64,000 bases of DNA from Hyalella azteca (taxonomy: Eukaryota; Arthropoda; Malacostraca; Amphipoda; Hyalellidae), in NCBI RefSeq assembly GCF_000764305.2, contig NW_025932495.1:62001-126000 (forward strand), read 5' to 3'. Below are positions 1 to 13,030 of the stretch, piece after piece. Each line of letters begins with the position of its first letter. Position 1 is the first letter of the stretch. The notes beneath the pieces were generated by a model. The model was not told the DNA's origin and did no database searches. It saw nothing but the letters and a program-made list of their open reading frames with translations. A program made the translations under genes and the position numbers.

Positions 1-2400
1 CCCATCACTTAATGAGTAGACGCACGAAATATAAGAAAATTTAGAACACTATTGAACACTTGTGCATGTTCTTCAGCCTTTCCAATGGCTAATGTAAAAG
101 TTGCAGCTTTTTGATGGCCTAGAAATAGTCAAAAGTGACAAGGATACTTGGAAAAAGGAGCTGATAAAAATTAAAGGCGAGAATACACGATTGCAAAACT
201 GGATTACAGTCAGAAACAAAGATTAAACTCATGCATTGAAAATAGTTGATATATTAGAAAAAATTATACAAGAACCATCATGGCGCAAAACATACTAAAC
301 CACGGCTTCTCCATGTTCAATACCAGAATCACATGTACACTATGCGAATGACATTAATATAAACACATACTAATTTGTTACAAATGGCATCAGTTCGAAG
401 ACCACTGCACACACCTAGGCACCACCACTCTATCCCGTTCCGAAAGCATATCCCACGACCATAGTTGTCACCAAATCCCTCAGAAAGTTCTTCCCCAACA
501 ACTAAGAAGCACCACGAAGATTGCAACCAATGAAAAAAAAATCGACAAACAACTTAATGAATCAATAGGCTCTGGCCCTGGACTCGTCGAACCGATTCCC
601 ATCGAATTATTTAAGACGAAGACTATTCACCACCCGGGAATAAACATTGTCCCTCACGATACATTTGTAAACATGGACAAACACTTCAAACGACTACAAA
701 GAAAGACAAATGAATCCGTAGTCAAATATTTCTGCTGTACTGGTTCCCCAATCCTCACTGAAGATATTACAACACAATGCCGACATTGGCACAACGAAAG
801 ATTTATACTAGCGAAAATTCACAATATCATAGGCACCGGCATTATGCCTATTAGCGACCACTCCACCAAAGAAAATAACACTCCACTCAAGATATATAAC
901 TACAATTTCAACAGCGGCAAATAAACTAAATTTATTCCGTCGCGGCCATAGCCATCAAACGTCATTTTCAATACAAACTATACGACAATTTTCATCGAAT
1001 ATGATCGAAATCACAATAGAAACCTTGAAATGGCCCATCACTAAAGGTACAATATTCATCCCATTAAGAACTGACTAGTTTAATTACATTCTTCGACTTT
1101 CAAACACTACTGAACTGGCCCCGTCCCGTTTACCTCATTGCAGATCTCAACCAGATACCATATGGAACTAGAGAACCACTCTGCCAACCACATAGGGAGG
1201 GAACTGTACCCACTACCAGCACACGGCAAATCCACCCATATTGGACCATAATTCTCAATCCTTATCACTCACAACAGCACAAGATCACAAAACAGTCATG
1301 TCAGGTCGTCTTTTCAGTAACATCCTGATAATTAGTTTAATTGAAAGATTAATCAGTTCATATCGTTACCTAATATAGTTCTTTCCTGAGAGTCTGGGTT
1401 TCTATTAGTTGTCCAAATAACAGTATATCAGGAATGAATGATGAGACGGGTACTTCTTCGGTAGTAATTATTAATAGATAGGATTACAGGGTAAGGCACG
1501 ATAGGTTTTAGACAAGTAACTGAGGAGGTAAAATTAACGAAACTGCGAATTGGTAGAGCGTGCCGGAGTCGATAGACGTAGTGGAAGCGTCTAGGGTTAG
1601 CTGCGAATGGACTGCCGCTAAGACTATTGGTCTATGACTGACTGGTGGTCAGCTTGATGAGCTTGTATATATAAAGTGAGACCCACCACAATGACATCTC
1701 AGAAGGTGACGTAATAAAAGTGACTAAGGACATCATGGGTGATGACGCTCTGATACACAACAATTAGGAATTCTACGACATTCGCCTACAAGAAGGACCC
1801 ATCAGACCACATTTCATTAATAGCTAAAATCTCCGCAAATCCTATAACAATATCCATTAGCCTTCGCATGACTCTCCATTGAGCAAACTGAGCTTGAACT
1901 TTATCCCAAAAACACTATTACAACACACTACCCACACAACCCGACCCTTCATTAGAAGAAATTGGCACACTTAGAGAAGTGGACTAAACACGTACAGCCG
2001 CACGCTCATATTACAGGACCAAAACACTCGGCATTTTGCCCGGTATCATCAATAGTCAGGAAACTACACAGATCCCAAATAATTCCGATATTCCCTAAAA
2101 TGCATGCTAGGTTCCAACACCAAACAAACCGTCCCATGTCTCCAACACGACAATAGTCAAGACGACACACCAGAACAAGTAGAACTCATCTTCCGTAAAC
2201 ACTGGACGGCTATATTGACACTGAAAGACAAAGACATCGAAGGCTTCGGCCCCGACAGAACCGTCCGCACTACACACGCCCTCATGAACGACAACGATCA
2301 GCTCATTCACGCGCGCAATAACGGCAACCTTAACCGGTTCTACTTGGTATAGGCTTCCTACCAATTACAGAGTTACAGTACACACTAAAAACATTTAAAC
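1..2400. other. A/C-rich non-coding stretch, probably decayed retrotransposon 5' part
   Basis: The plus strand is conspicuously rich in A and C from about 290 onward. Only short open frames exist, such as 673-924 (83 codons) and 2104-2352 (82 codons), and I do not recognise either with confidence. The composition runs continuously into the RT-like remnant at 2430-3450, so the simplest reading is the decayed upstream part of the same non-LTR element. That is an inference from composition and adjacency. Confidence 0.35.
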
Positions 2401-2429
2401 AGAATGCACCTACATATATAGTCTCCAGC

Positions 2430-3800
2430 CATCACAACCCTCCAGCTCAAACACCTACCTCAAAACATGATCCAATACCTGCTATTCAATCGCCCCTTCT
2501 CCTCGGGTTATTTCTCCGACTCACTCAAAAAGGCCAACATGATCTTACACCCTTATCCCAGCACCTCACAACAGCAAGGCCAAAGCTATAGACTAATTTT
2601 AATGCTAGGCTTCTAAACATCCACGGGAAGCTCTTAGGCAAAATACGAAACAGCATATTAAACGGACATATCTCCATTCACACGACGCTCAACAATAGAC
2701 AATATGGTTTTAGGAAACACTGAGGACACACACAGCATTAATCACATTCCACGTAAAACTTGTACACCTTGCACAATCTCCATCCATTCTTCACAAAAAT
2801 TTGCGCTAGATGACTATCTCACAGACTGAACAGCATCCGTCAGAATAGGCAATCACATGCAGGGTGATTCAATGAAACTTGCTGTTTTGTATTTCGCGCC
2901 AAGCAGCCAGATGATGTAGGAAAAGAGCGGGAAGTAGTTCAATAGAGAAAAGCAAGGTCATGAAGTCCTGTGTGCCGCCTAGTCAGTTGCCATTATGCAT
3001 TGGACAAGTGAGCAGCGTGCGTTAGCTGTTGAGGCGGTGTACTTTTCTAATGGCCGTTCTATCGCTGCTCATCGAACATTCCGTATTCGTCCCTCAGGTC
3101 GGGTTCCTGAACGGAAATCGATCGTTACGTGGGTATGAACATATAAGGCATGTGGAAGTGTGAATGTAATAGGGTTTGGAAGTCAGCGGACTGCCACAAC
3201 ACCCGAAAACGTAGAAAGAGTTAGAGAGGTGTTTCTGCATTCAGCACACCGTTCAGCTCGTAAATTGACTACCATTCTGGAGATTTCGAAAAGCAGTGTG
3301 GTCCGAATACTACACTCTTCACAGTTGCCAACAAGGAAGCTCGCCTCTCCTCCACTTTTCTTCACAGCCATTACATGCACGACCTTCGACCACCACTAAC
3401 TAACACAGAATGCATAGCATTATCAGACGACATCACATATAATAAACGTAAGACATTACCAATACAACCATTCCCACACAAAGCCATTCCCATCAGTAGG
3501 CGGAACACATCGAACATACTAATAAACAACACATAACTCCCATGCACAACATAGGAACACCTAGGAACGGTTTAAGGTTTAAATTTTACTTCACACGGCT
3601 TCAGCTCTCAAATATCAATACGAAAAGACATAGCCCTCAAATTTACATAAAAACACAGATTCAACCACTTCCCTACCACCAATATTAATCGCACCCTGTG
3701 CCTCGCTTTTGTTGGATCATCATCCCTAATATCCGCCCAAATTTCACTTTACACCTTATAAAAAATCAATATTTAAACTACAGAAAAGTCCAAAACAAAG
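2430..3800 (+). mobile_element. decayed non-LTR retrotransposon, reverse transcriptase remnant
   Basis: Conceptual translation with frameshifts shows a run of non-LTR RT landmarks in the right order. First come a stretch like LPQNMIQYLLFN and KKANMILHPYPS (about 2460-2560), then GKLLGKIRNSIL (about 2620-2660). Next is QYGFRKH at about 2700-2720, the usual FGFR-type block. An IALSDDITY reading at 3411-3440 sits where the catalytic (Y/F)xDD box belongs. Several stops and frameshifts make it non-functional. A transposase-like fragment (2995-3399) interrupts it between the GFR block and the DD box. The clade is uncertain. Confidence 0.5.
2995..3399 (+). pseudogene. helix-turn-helix N-terminal domain of a mariner/Tc1-like (DUF4817-type) transposase, broken
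   Basis: From the ATG at 2995 the frame reads MHWTSEQRALAVEAVYFSNG, then RSIAAHRTFRIRP and VPERKSIVTW. After one in-frame stop at about 3136 it continues, same frame, as TTPENVERVREVF, SARKLTTILEIS and SSVVRILHSS. This order is the hallmark of a family of arthropod transposon-derived HTH proteins: WT.EQR..AV start, R.FR, I..W, TPENVE.VR, S.R, then S..SV.RILH. No DDE/DDD catalytic domain follows; after about 3330 the sequence returns to A/C-rich RT-like DNA. It is a truncated domain inserted into an older retroelement. Confidence 0.7.
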
Positions 3801-4139
3801 CACAAAGATCCACCACAAAATAACTGGTCCGACATTACACCGTCACAAACGCTACATAAACATTGAGACATCACTGCCGAAAACAGTCCCTCTACCAACA
3901 AGCACGGACTACATTGTTCACCATCAAACATACGACGCCCAATTACTTTTCATTCGACTTATATTCCCTATCCCTAATTTTTCAATACTAGAATATGTAC
4001 ATATATACTGTAAATAATGACCCATTTCACTCCCGACAAACCACCAAAAGCTGAACTGACATGTTTCATGTTTCCTCTCTCCTAAAACAAGGCCAGCCAA
4101 ATATTTACACATACGTATAACAAACCTAATTTTGCGTCG

Positions 4140-5210
4140 TGCGCCTATCCTCGGTTTCTAACGTCTTTTTCTATTTCTTCTTCTTCTTCTTCGTTCTGGA
4201 CTTTACATGCAAGTCCTAGTTTTATTTTTTATTCCTAGCTGGTGCCACTTTTGAAGTGGCACCAGTAAAACAATAGTAACCTAAAACTGTTCCGAGCTCG
4301 CTACTGCGGACAATGAGTAATGCTAATATAAGTTGATACTCATCGAAGTTTAATGAATTGAAAATCTAACAATTTCAACTCTCGAAGTGAAAATTTGATG
4401 TCCTTGCAATCGAACAGAGTAGAAGAAACAATTTTAAAATCCCATGAAGTGATTGTTCAGAGTTAGCAGCAATCTTCTCGCAATAGTAGGACAATTACAA
4501 TTTTTATTTCTGTTCACGTTCATCTTGATAAAAACCAAGAAGAGAAGCTGCATGAATATTAAAAAAAAATTCATGCCGTTTTTTAGAGACTACAACAGCA
4601 CGTTTAAACATTGTCACGAGCCCGTATGAAGGCCACCCTAGTCAAGGTGGTACCCAAGTTGATGAAATTCTTTGTTCCAACAAGACAAATAATATTATAA
4701 TTTAATTACGTTGGGTAATATTGTATACTCATGAATTTCCAAGTTTTATGGGACTAAAGCTGTTTACTGGTCGTTCATGATGAAATGATATTCAATAATT
4801 CATTAGAAATGAAGTATCAGCACTTGGATTTGATTTCAAGTATTTTTTTACTTATCACGTGTAAATGATATCGTCTGTCATGCATTTCATTTTAATATGA
4901 AAGAAGACTAAATGAAAAAACATCACCTTTAAATGGAGATGAATTTGAAATCCTTTTCACTTGTGCTAGTACTTACGTGCATAAGTGTCACGGAGCTCTT
5001 GATGGTGTTTTTTTAATTGAAATGTTACTTATTTGTGACTCATCCCAAATAAAAATTAAAGGTGACGCATCGATGATTATAGGTGGCAATGGTAGTTTAT
5101 AGGTGGCGTAACGATGGGTGGTCATATCTACCAAAAATCGACAGTAAAACACTAATAAATCGAGAGGGTAGTACGTTTAGGTGGAGGTCATCGATGAATC
5201 AAAGATGATT
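4140..5210. other. AT-rich intergenic DNA with a perfect short hairpin
   Basis: No gene is visible. A CTT-type trinucleotide run lies at about 4176-4195. A perfect inverted repeat with 12-bp arms and a 3-nt loop lies at 4239-4265 (arm CTGGTGCCACTT). The remainder is AT-rich sequence without recognisable coding content. Confidence 0.5.
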
Positions 5211-5363
5211 TATATTGTCTGAATCATCGGTGACACATTGCAAGAAAGTCTCTTGCAAGCTACCGATAGCCGTTTGCTCAAACTGCGCAGTGCACGATGG
5301 AATTTGCCACTGTAATTCATCCAATTTGAAAAGGTGTTATTGGGTTGCCGGTCATTCGAGATC

Positions 5364-7176
5364 AAGACGAAACCATGACTTCCTTCTGTGGGCTTGGCTT
5401 GCGAGATTTTGATACAAGTAAATTTAGTGTGAATTCGGTAGGTACGAATAAAATTGACAGGCAGAAGCAAGTTGTTCACAAATTTTTCAAGCCATTGCTC
5501 CTTATATAAATTGTCCGAGTAACAATGAAAATTTTTGTTGCAATGTATACAGTTTTCCAAAAGATGATGGCGAATCCAATTTTTCATGTTCACCCCATAC
5601 ATTGCGTATATTTGTTGCGAATTTTGCGTACGCACCAAATTGCTGTCTTTGAAATATTGCGATCGATTGAGACTAATTTATTGTTTCATTAAGTATAAAG
5701 TGTACGGATCGAATAGGCATGTTTCGCAATATTCATAATATTCTCAAGTTGCCGCATTTGTCTACAGCCAGCCACATGATGGTGTCGACAGTGGCTCGGC
5801 TTCTCTAAAGCGCAGCGAGTAGCGAGTGCTAGTACGCGTTAATACCTTTATATTTGTCCTAAAAAATTAGAGGTGTGAGCGACCCTGCGTTAGAGAGGCC
5901 TAGGAGTCGGGGAGCAATTAAATCTGCTTCTCTATATCCGCTTCTTTTCTGAGCTCGAAGGGCAGCCTCTGAGCAGCTTGCTAGATCGGTATGACTCGGC
6001 TCGGCCAATCCTTGTCATACTTTCAGGCGACTATAACGTCGGAAAAGAGATTCTGACGAGCTATTGATTTCGATCGGGTGACCAAATAGACCAAGGACGA
6101 CTTTGCGCCGAGTGTAGTGACTATCCCAAATAAAAATTGAGAGTGGAGCACCTATGTTTTTATGGTGGCTATCGGCGGACCCCATAGGTGGAGCTTATAT
6201 GATTTATACAGTGAATTAAGGGTGGCGTGCACCACCTATACAAAATTTTCCATTGTTGCTCGGACAATGGAAAAAAATTCCGACAGCAACAATGGAAAAC
6301 AGCAACAATGGAAAATTTTCCAATGTATGTTGCAATGTATACTATACATTGAAACAAAATTTTTCAATGTATACTATCTATACATTGCAACAAAATTTTC
6401 CATTGTTGCTCGGACAATTTATATAAGGAGCAATGGCTTGAAAAATTTGTGAACAACTTGCTTCTGCCTGTCAATTTTATTCGTACCTACAGAATTCACA
6501 CTAAATTTACTTGTATCAAAATCTCGCAAGCAAAGCCCACAGAAGGAAGTCATGGTTTCATCTTGAAAAATTGGATTCGCCATCATCTTTTGGAAAACTG
6601 TATACATTGTATACAGTTTTCCAAAAGATGATGGCGAATCCAATTTCTCTATACATTGCGTATATTTGTTGCGAATTTTGCGTACGCGTCAACTTGCTGT
6701 GTTTGAAATATTGCGATCGATTGAGACTAATTTATTGTATCATTAAGTATAAAGTGAATGGATCGAATAGGCATGTTTCGCAATATTTATAATATTCTCG
6801 AGTTGCTGCATTTATCTACAGCCAGCCACATGATGGTGTCGACAGTGGCTCGGCTTCTCTAAAGCGCAGCGAATAGCGAGTGCTAGTACGCGTTAATACC
6901 TTTATATCTGTCCTAAATAAAATTAGAGGTGTAAGCAACCCTGCGTTAGGGAAGCCTAGGACTCGGGGAGCAAGTAAATCTGCTTCTCTATATCCGCTTC
7001 TGCTCTGAGCTCGAAGGGCAGCCTCTGAGCAGCTTGCTGGATCGGTATGACTCGGCTCGGCCAAACCTTGTCATACTCCCTGGCGACTATAAAGTTGGAA
7101 AAGATATTCTGACGAGTTTTTGATTTCGATCGGGCGGCCAAGTATACCAAGAACAACTTGGCGCCGAGTGTAGTGA
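5364..7176. repeat. local inverted and direct duplication complex
   Basis: 5364-5519 and 6409-6564 are 156-bp inverted copies differing at only a few bases. 5542-6123 and 6606-7176 are long direct copies of one another. The second direct copy begins exactly at the centre of the palindrome at 6568-6646. No coding sequence is evident. The pattern (inverted copy, hairpin, direct copy) looks like one replication-based rearrangement or a dying foldback element. Confidence 0.75.
6568..6646. repeat. perfect palindrome, 39-bp arms, 1-nt centre
   Basis: Bases 6568-6606 are the exact reverse complement of 6608-6646 around a single T at 6607. The inner core reads CTGTATACA-T-TGTATACAG. It sits at the junction between the inverted and the direct duplicate of the surrounding repeat complex. 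Confidence 0.9.
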
Positions 7177-8460
7177 CTTTTCGGCCGAAGCCTAGGCGGT
7201 CCCGGAATTTTTTTAGGGTGTTGGGTTAGCGCTCTTTGGCGTCGATCCGTTCTAATCTTTGCTATGTCCTGCTTAAAATATGTGATTTCAGGGATGGTTG
7301 CATATCAACAAAGTATCCTCTTCACAGTTGGATATGGATTAAAATCCTGTTTTCTATCGCTGTCTTCGATTGTAAAATTTATTGTCTATGAGGAATTTGC
7401 TTGTACGGTCAAATAATTTTTTAGTTTAAGTCTACATTCCTAATAAAGTGGTCTCGGTGTCCTTCCTACGCAAAAGATTATAGATTAGGGTATAGAAAAA
7501 TATTGACACGGAGTGGTGAAGGTATTTAATACCAACATTTTAAATCATCGAATAATATAAATTCCTTATTGCGTGCGAGAGAATATTATTGGCGAAAATA
7601 TTTCGAATCGATCCTATGTCAAAATTGGTGTAAAGTTCACATTATGAAACTTCGATACTTATCAAGCATTTCCCGTGGCCTGTACTCATAGCTGAACCAT
7701 AGTTTGTTATGAATGAATGAAGTTTCTTTCAACAAATTTTCACTGGAATATAGCAGCGTGTTCAGATAATTAGTTTAATGGAATCGATCATCTAATCATC
7801 ACTGTAGTAGAATTTAATTCAGTCATTCGATGTAATTAATATTTGTTATACTTCAATCTCAAAAATGCTCGAGTACCAAGTCCTCTTCGATGGCTCAACT
7901 GTTTGTATGAGCTTTCCGCGATGGAGACCCAAGTTCAATTCCTGCAGACAAGGACTTTTTCCAAGTCGATTTCTTACAAGGGATATGTGTGGTATTGGGA
8001 AAATTTTTTCCTGCTCCGTGTCTGACATTGTTGCTTGTACTGCCATGTTTGATGGGTATACCTAGTAATCAGAATGTGTGATCGAATGAAGTAATATCAG
8101 TAAAAGAAAGTGCATCGGATTTTGAACTAACGGAAAAAATTGTATTGACTTAATTTTAGAGGTGGTCATTGATGGCTCATCGATACGCCAATAGTGCAAA
8201 TCGGTAGTTTTTGGTGGAACATGAGATTTTCGCTTAGGGTTGCCGTCGGCAGGTTATTGGTGGAACATAGGTGTATCACGTCATCGATGCTGCGTCGATG
8301 CGCCGTCGGTGCTCCACCTAAAATTCCAACTATTGCAACCAATAATCATCTATTATCTTGGACCCAATCGACAGTAAAAGCTATGGGTTTTAGATAATAA
8401 GACCACAACCATCTGAATGACCTATGAACTAATATAATTGACAATGAATTTCTTGAAAAT
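7080..8460. repeat. duplicated block, copy A
   Basis: This stretch is nearly identical to 9261-10396. Copy A carries about 260 extra bases (about 8072-8332). No convincing coding region is present. The copies flank a minisatellite and an N gap, so an assembly-made duplication is a real possibility. Confidence 0.8.
8150..8335. repeat. possible small MITE, TTTTAG(A)GGTGG ends
   Basis: A segment present between the two halves of the first copy of a duplicated block is absent from the second copy, where about 10266 joins directly. It starts TTTTAGAGGTGG and ends CCACCTAAAATT, giving imperfect inverted termini, and is rich in GGTGG and CATCGATG words. Similar wording recurs at about 5060-5170 and 6130-6240, suggesting a small repeat family. 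No clear target duplication was seen. Confidence 0.35.
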
Positions 8461-8959
8461 GGACTTGGAAGTATGAAAGGAAATGCATAAGAAAATTATA
8501 AGTATCAGCTAGAGACCAAGCCTTTAAGTTGTTGAACTATTCAATCATGAGTCAAAATCACTGGTTGCCTCAACGGTAATTTTTTCATTTTATTTTTGCT
8601 TACACTATAATCAAACGAAGAACGATTGAACCTTATTGAGTGCAGACGAGTGCACCTTTAATTGTTGAACCTTACAGAGTGCAGCCGATATCCCAAGTTT
8701 CGAAAGCCGAAAAATCCTAAGTGAACTATACTCTACTCTTATGAAAAATTTTTTATCAACTTTTGAAAAGAACTACTGCTGTCATTGCATTTGTTGCCTA
8801 ATGCCTATGCTTCAATTGATAACTTAACTTTAGCACTTCAAATGGCATGACAGCAACATGACTAATTTCAATGCTGTGGTTAAGGATTTGAATGCTTACT
8901 TTGTACAGCGCGAATGTTGTTAACATCACTCAACTACTCACTTTACTCAGCGGGACACG

Positions 8960-9259
8960 TTATTAGCATCACTACACTACGCAACATACGGAACAGAACA
9001 CGTTATTAGCATCACTACACTACGCAACATACGGAACAGAACACATTATAGAGGCATCACTACACAACGCAACATACGGAACAGAACACGTTATAGAGGC
9101 ATCACTACACTACGCAACATACGGAACAGAACACGTTATTAGCATCACTACACTACGCAACATACGGAACAGAACACGTTATAGAGGCATCACTACACAA
9201 CGCAACATACGGAACAGAACACGTTATAGAGGCATCACTACACTACGCAACATACGGAA
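8960..9259. repeat. minisatellite, 43-45-bp unit, about 7 copies
   Basis: Tandem units contain CGCAACATACGGAACAGAAC followed by ACGTTATTAGCATCACTACACT or ACGTTATAGAGGCATCACTACACT. The two unit variants (43 and 45 bp) alternate irregularly. The array runs straight into the N at 9260, so its true length is unknown. Confidence 0.9.
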
Positions 9260-9260
9260 N
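9260..9260. other. single-N assembly gap
   Basis: An N lies at the end of the minisatellite. The base after it begins the second copy of the block that starts at about 7080. Confidence 0.95.
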
Positions 9261-10396
9261 CCTGGCGACTATAAAGTTGGAAAAGATATTCTGACGAGTT
9301 TTTGATTTCGATCGGGCGGCCAAGTATACCAAGAACAACTTGGCGCCGAGTGTAGTGACTTTTCGGCCGAAGCCTAGGCGGTCCCGGAATTTTTTTAGGG
9401 TGTTGGGTTAGCGCTCTTTGGCGTCGATCCGTTCTAATCTTTGCTATGTCCTGCTTAAAATATGTGATTTCAGGGATGGTTGCATATCAACAAAGTATCC
9501 TCTTCACAGTTGGATATGGATTAAAATCCTGTTTTCTATCGCTGTCTTCGATTGTAAAATTTATTGTCTATGAGGAATTTGCTTGTACGGTCAAATAATT
9601 TTTTAGTTTAAGTCTACATTCCTAATAAAGTGGTCTCGGTGTCCTTCCTACGCAAAAGATTATAGATTAGGGTATAGAAAAATATTGACACGGAGTGGTG
9701 AAGGTATTTAATACCAACATTTTAAATCATCGAATAATATAAATTCCTTATTGCGTGCGAGAGAATATTATTGGCGAAAATATTTCGAATCGATCCTATG
9801 TCAAAATTGGTGTAAAGTTCACATTATGAAACTTCGATACTTATCAAGCATTTCCCGTGGCCTGTACTCATAGCTGAACCATAGTTTGTTATGAATGAAT
9901 GAAGTTTCTTTCAACAAATTTTCACTGGAATATAGCAGCGTGTTCAGATAATTAGTTTAATGGAATCGATCATCTAATCATCACTGTAGTAGAATTTAAT
10001 TCAGTCATTCGATGTAATTAATATTTGTAATACTTCAATCTCAAAAAGGCTCGAGTATCAAGTCCTCTTGGATGGCTCAACTGTAGTGGTTGAGCTTTCC
10101 GCACGGGAGACCCAAGTTCAATTCCTGCAGACAAGGACTTTTTTTTAAGTCGACTTCTTACAAGGAATATGTGTGGTATTGGGAAAATTTGTTCCTGCTC
10201 CTTGTCAGACATTGTTGCTTGTACTGCCATGTTTGATGTGTATACCTAGTAATCAGAATGTGTGATAGCAACCAATAATCATCCATTATCTTGGATCCAA
10301 TCGACAGTATAAAAGCTATGCGTTCAAGATAATAAGACCACAACCATCTGAATGACCTATGAACTAATATAATTGACAATGAATTTCTTGAAAATG
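9261..10396. repeat. duplicated block, copy B
   Basis: Copy of 7080-8460 with scattered substitutions, lacking the approximately 260-bp insert of copy A. It starts immediately after the N gap. Confidence 0.8.
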
Positions 10397-13030
10397 AAAG
10401 AACGTTATGAGCTCCAATTCAATCACTTTCCACGAAATATGCAGGATGAACAGGACTGTCCTGCAGCTGTTCTTATCTGAATAACGATACTGAAGATAAG
10501 AAACAAAGGAAGGCCTGCAGACGATTATGCTGACTTTTCATATCCAATCGAAACATTAGCAGCATATCTCATTGATTATAACCACTGAAAGTCGCCATCA
10601 AACTTAAAGCTATAGTTGCGCAATTATAAATAATTCTCCTAATCGTGTGTAAAATTATTCTTCTAATCAAGATAGAGTTGTTTGGCAACACCGAACAAGA
10701 ATAATTAATAACTGAACAGTTGATGAGATCAACTGTCTCTGTTACAAATCGCAGCAAAGAATAAAATGTACTCGTTTGACCTTCTGCAAATCTTACACAA
10801 AATTAATATCAGGACGCTCTATATACAATCTTGCATAAATCAATGATTGGTGGCGACCGTTCATAACTTAAAAAAAATATTTAGTTAATAAATTCCAGAT
10901 GCCAGTGTCACAAAAAGCAGTTGAATCTTGTACATACTCATCCAAATTTGGTTTAAATGTTGAAACATTAAACCGTGTATGTTCATGTTCTCATCCAGGA
11001 TAATGCATATCGTGTCGGGACCTGATTATATATTCTTATATAATTGATAATATATTCTTATATAATCAATTATATATTTTTATGCGTATATTACCTGGAC
11101 CTGAAAATATATTCTTAGTGGGAGAATAATGAGGGTGTGCAATACTGAGAGGAAAATATTGGAGCAAAATTTCATATTTTATTTTTAATTTGGTATATAA
11201 AATAAAAAACGCAAAATAGTTTTCTTCGTATTTTGATAAATCGGTCAAATGGGATTTGCGCAGTGTAAGTTTGACACTTTGACAGGGTATTTATTTCACT
11301 ATAGAATACATTAATTTTATGCTTATTAACGGGATTCGGGATAACTGGATTTTAAAATTTTTGGTCAACGCCAGACCCACCTGATAGTTTCGAATATGGC
11401 TTGAAAACTGTACTTGAAATTTTACTGCTGTCTTTTCATGTTTACAAGTTTCAAAATTAATAAACAAAATAAGAATCTGAGGGTTAAACGTAATAAAATT
11501 GTCCATGCGGGTTGATGTAAGAAAAACAGGTCAAATTCATTCTAAAATGCCAAACATATGGGTACAGACTGAAATTGCAGCATCTGAGTACATGAGTAAA
11601 TAAGATAAAATTGGACATGAACAAATGGAAAATCTGTATATCAAGTAACTTTTTATATATAAGGAAAAATTTTACAATAATAATCAAGTTGTTGTTAAAT
11701 TGATTTAATGATTGTTATTGTTGATGAGATCCGATAAAGGTCATTATTTCAGTGATGCTTTGAAAAGCTCAATATGTTTCAAGGGCGAGATTCTGACACT
11801 GTGGTGGGTGTCATAAATGGTGGAAAGCGAGGGACTTATAATAGGTGCGCCATAAGTTCTTTGTTTCAAATACGATTTTACGTTTGATCTTTTTCACTTC
11901 CCTAAACTGTGATTACTAAACATAATAAAATCTGGTAACTATATTCATAACTGTTGCCATGCGCTACACTTCTGGTCTTAAAAGCCCATATTATAATGCA
12001 AACATTGCACATACGTAAGGTGTGGATGCCGTAGCTAGGATAGTTTTGCCCACTCTTTAGTTCATACCACTTTCTGTGAGAACGCACGCGCACGTGACCT
12101 CATAACAGCTTATCAAGAAATCATATTTGTTGCTCAATTTTGCTGATAGCAGCAATCTTGTTTATAAAGGAGTAGATCAACGCCATCAATAATCTTCGAG
12201 ACAATTGGGTTCGAAAGGTCAGGATGATCTAACCATAGGTCACTTTTTAAATTCACATTGAGTTTCTCTAAACGAATACCAAAATGCGTCAGAGATATTT
12301 GCAGCATGATTATATTCTATATCATCATACATTATATAGCCACTGTCTTCAATAATAATATAAGAGGTGTGTTTGAATTAATTCAATGATGAGTGCATCA
12401 TATGGTTTTTAGAAGATGGTAAAGTTAACAAAACACATTTTTACTTTCATGCAGATTTTGGTAAGCGACGACAAAGAAAAAATTAGTCCAATCAACTCAA
12501 TGGCAACAAATTTAGCTTAATGAAACTCCTTGTCTATTCATGCTCAAAGCATCGCTCTTTTCATAATAAATTTGCCCTCTAATGTCACTAGGCAAAAACA
12601 CTGGCATGATAAAGGGTTATTTCATCTATGAACAATCTGAACAACATTACATAAAGGAGATGTTGCAAAGCGAGACCAAGCGACATTCAGTCCACAAACA
12701 ACTGCTCGCACGAGAAGCCGTTGAAAATATCAATCCAGCACCAGCCCAGTGCTTGAATCTATGTCTCAATGTTTGAGCTAACTTCATATTAGCCTCAAGC
12801 AGTTGAAATTAAAAACGATTGGTATGTTATAGGGTTTAGAGAATATTCGAATTTTAAGCATAATCGTTACTGCTTTGTAATATTAATCAGAGTAATTATA
12901 TATTCATTTTTCGATGAGCAGAAAGAAACTAAAACTAAGCTTGAACCTTGATAAACAGATTCTGTTCATAGAATAATGCTATAGAAAACTAATTATTGAA
13001 TGAACTGAAAATTAAATTCAGCCTTCGAAA
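10397..13030. other. intergenic region upstream of IR gene 1
   Basis: AT-rich, with no gene recognised. An AT palindrome with 12-bp arms lies at 11037-11048 and 11065-11076. From about 12150 the sequence weakly resembles the 5' flanks of genes 2 and 3 (for example the AGGTCA(A/G)GATGA words near 12220, 36553, 38399 and 54729). That indicates the upstream region was duplicated with the gene. A TACATAAAGG and TTCAG pair near 12648-12690 corresponds to the core promoter of genes 2 and 3, but its spacing is not canonical. Confidence 0.5.

Noticed and set aside
673..924. 83-codon open frame as a gene
   Set aside because: It lies in A/C-rich decayed repeat DNA, is short, and no domain could be recognised with confidence.
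8960..9259. CRISPR-like regular repeats
   Set aside because: The units are contiguous tandem copies of 43-45 bp with no unique spacers, and the DNA is eukaryotic. The same applies to 24047-24386 and 43620-44230.
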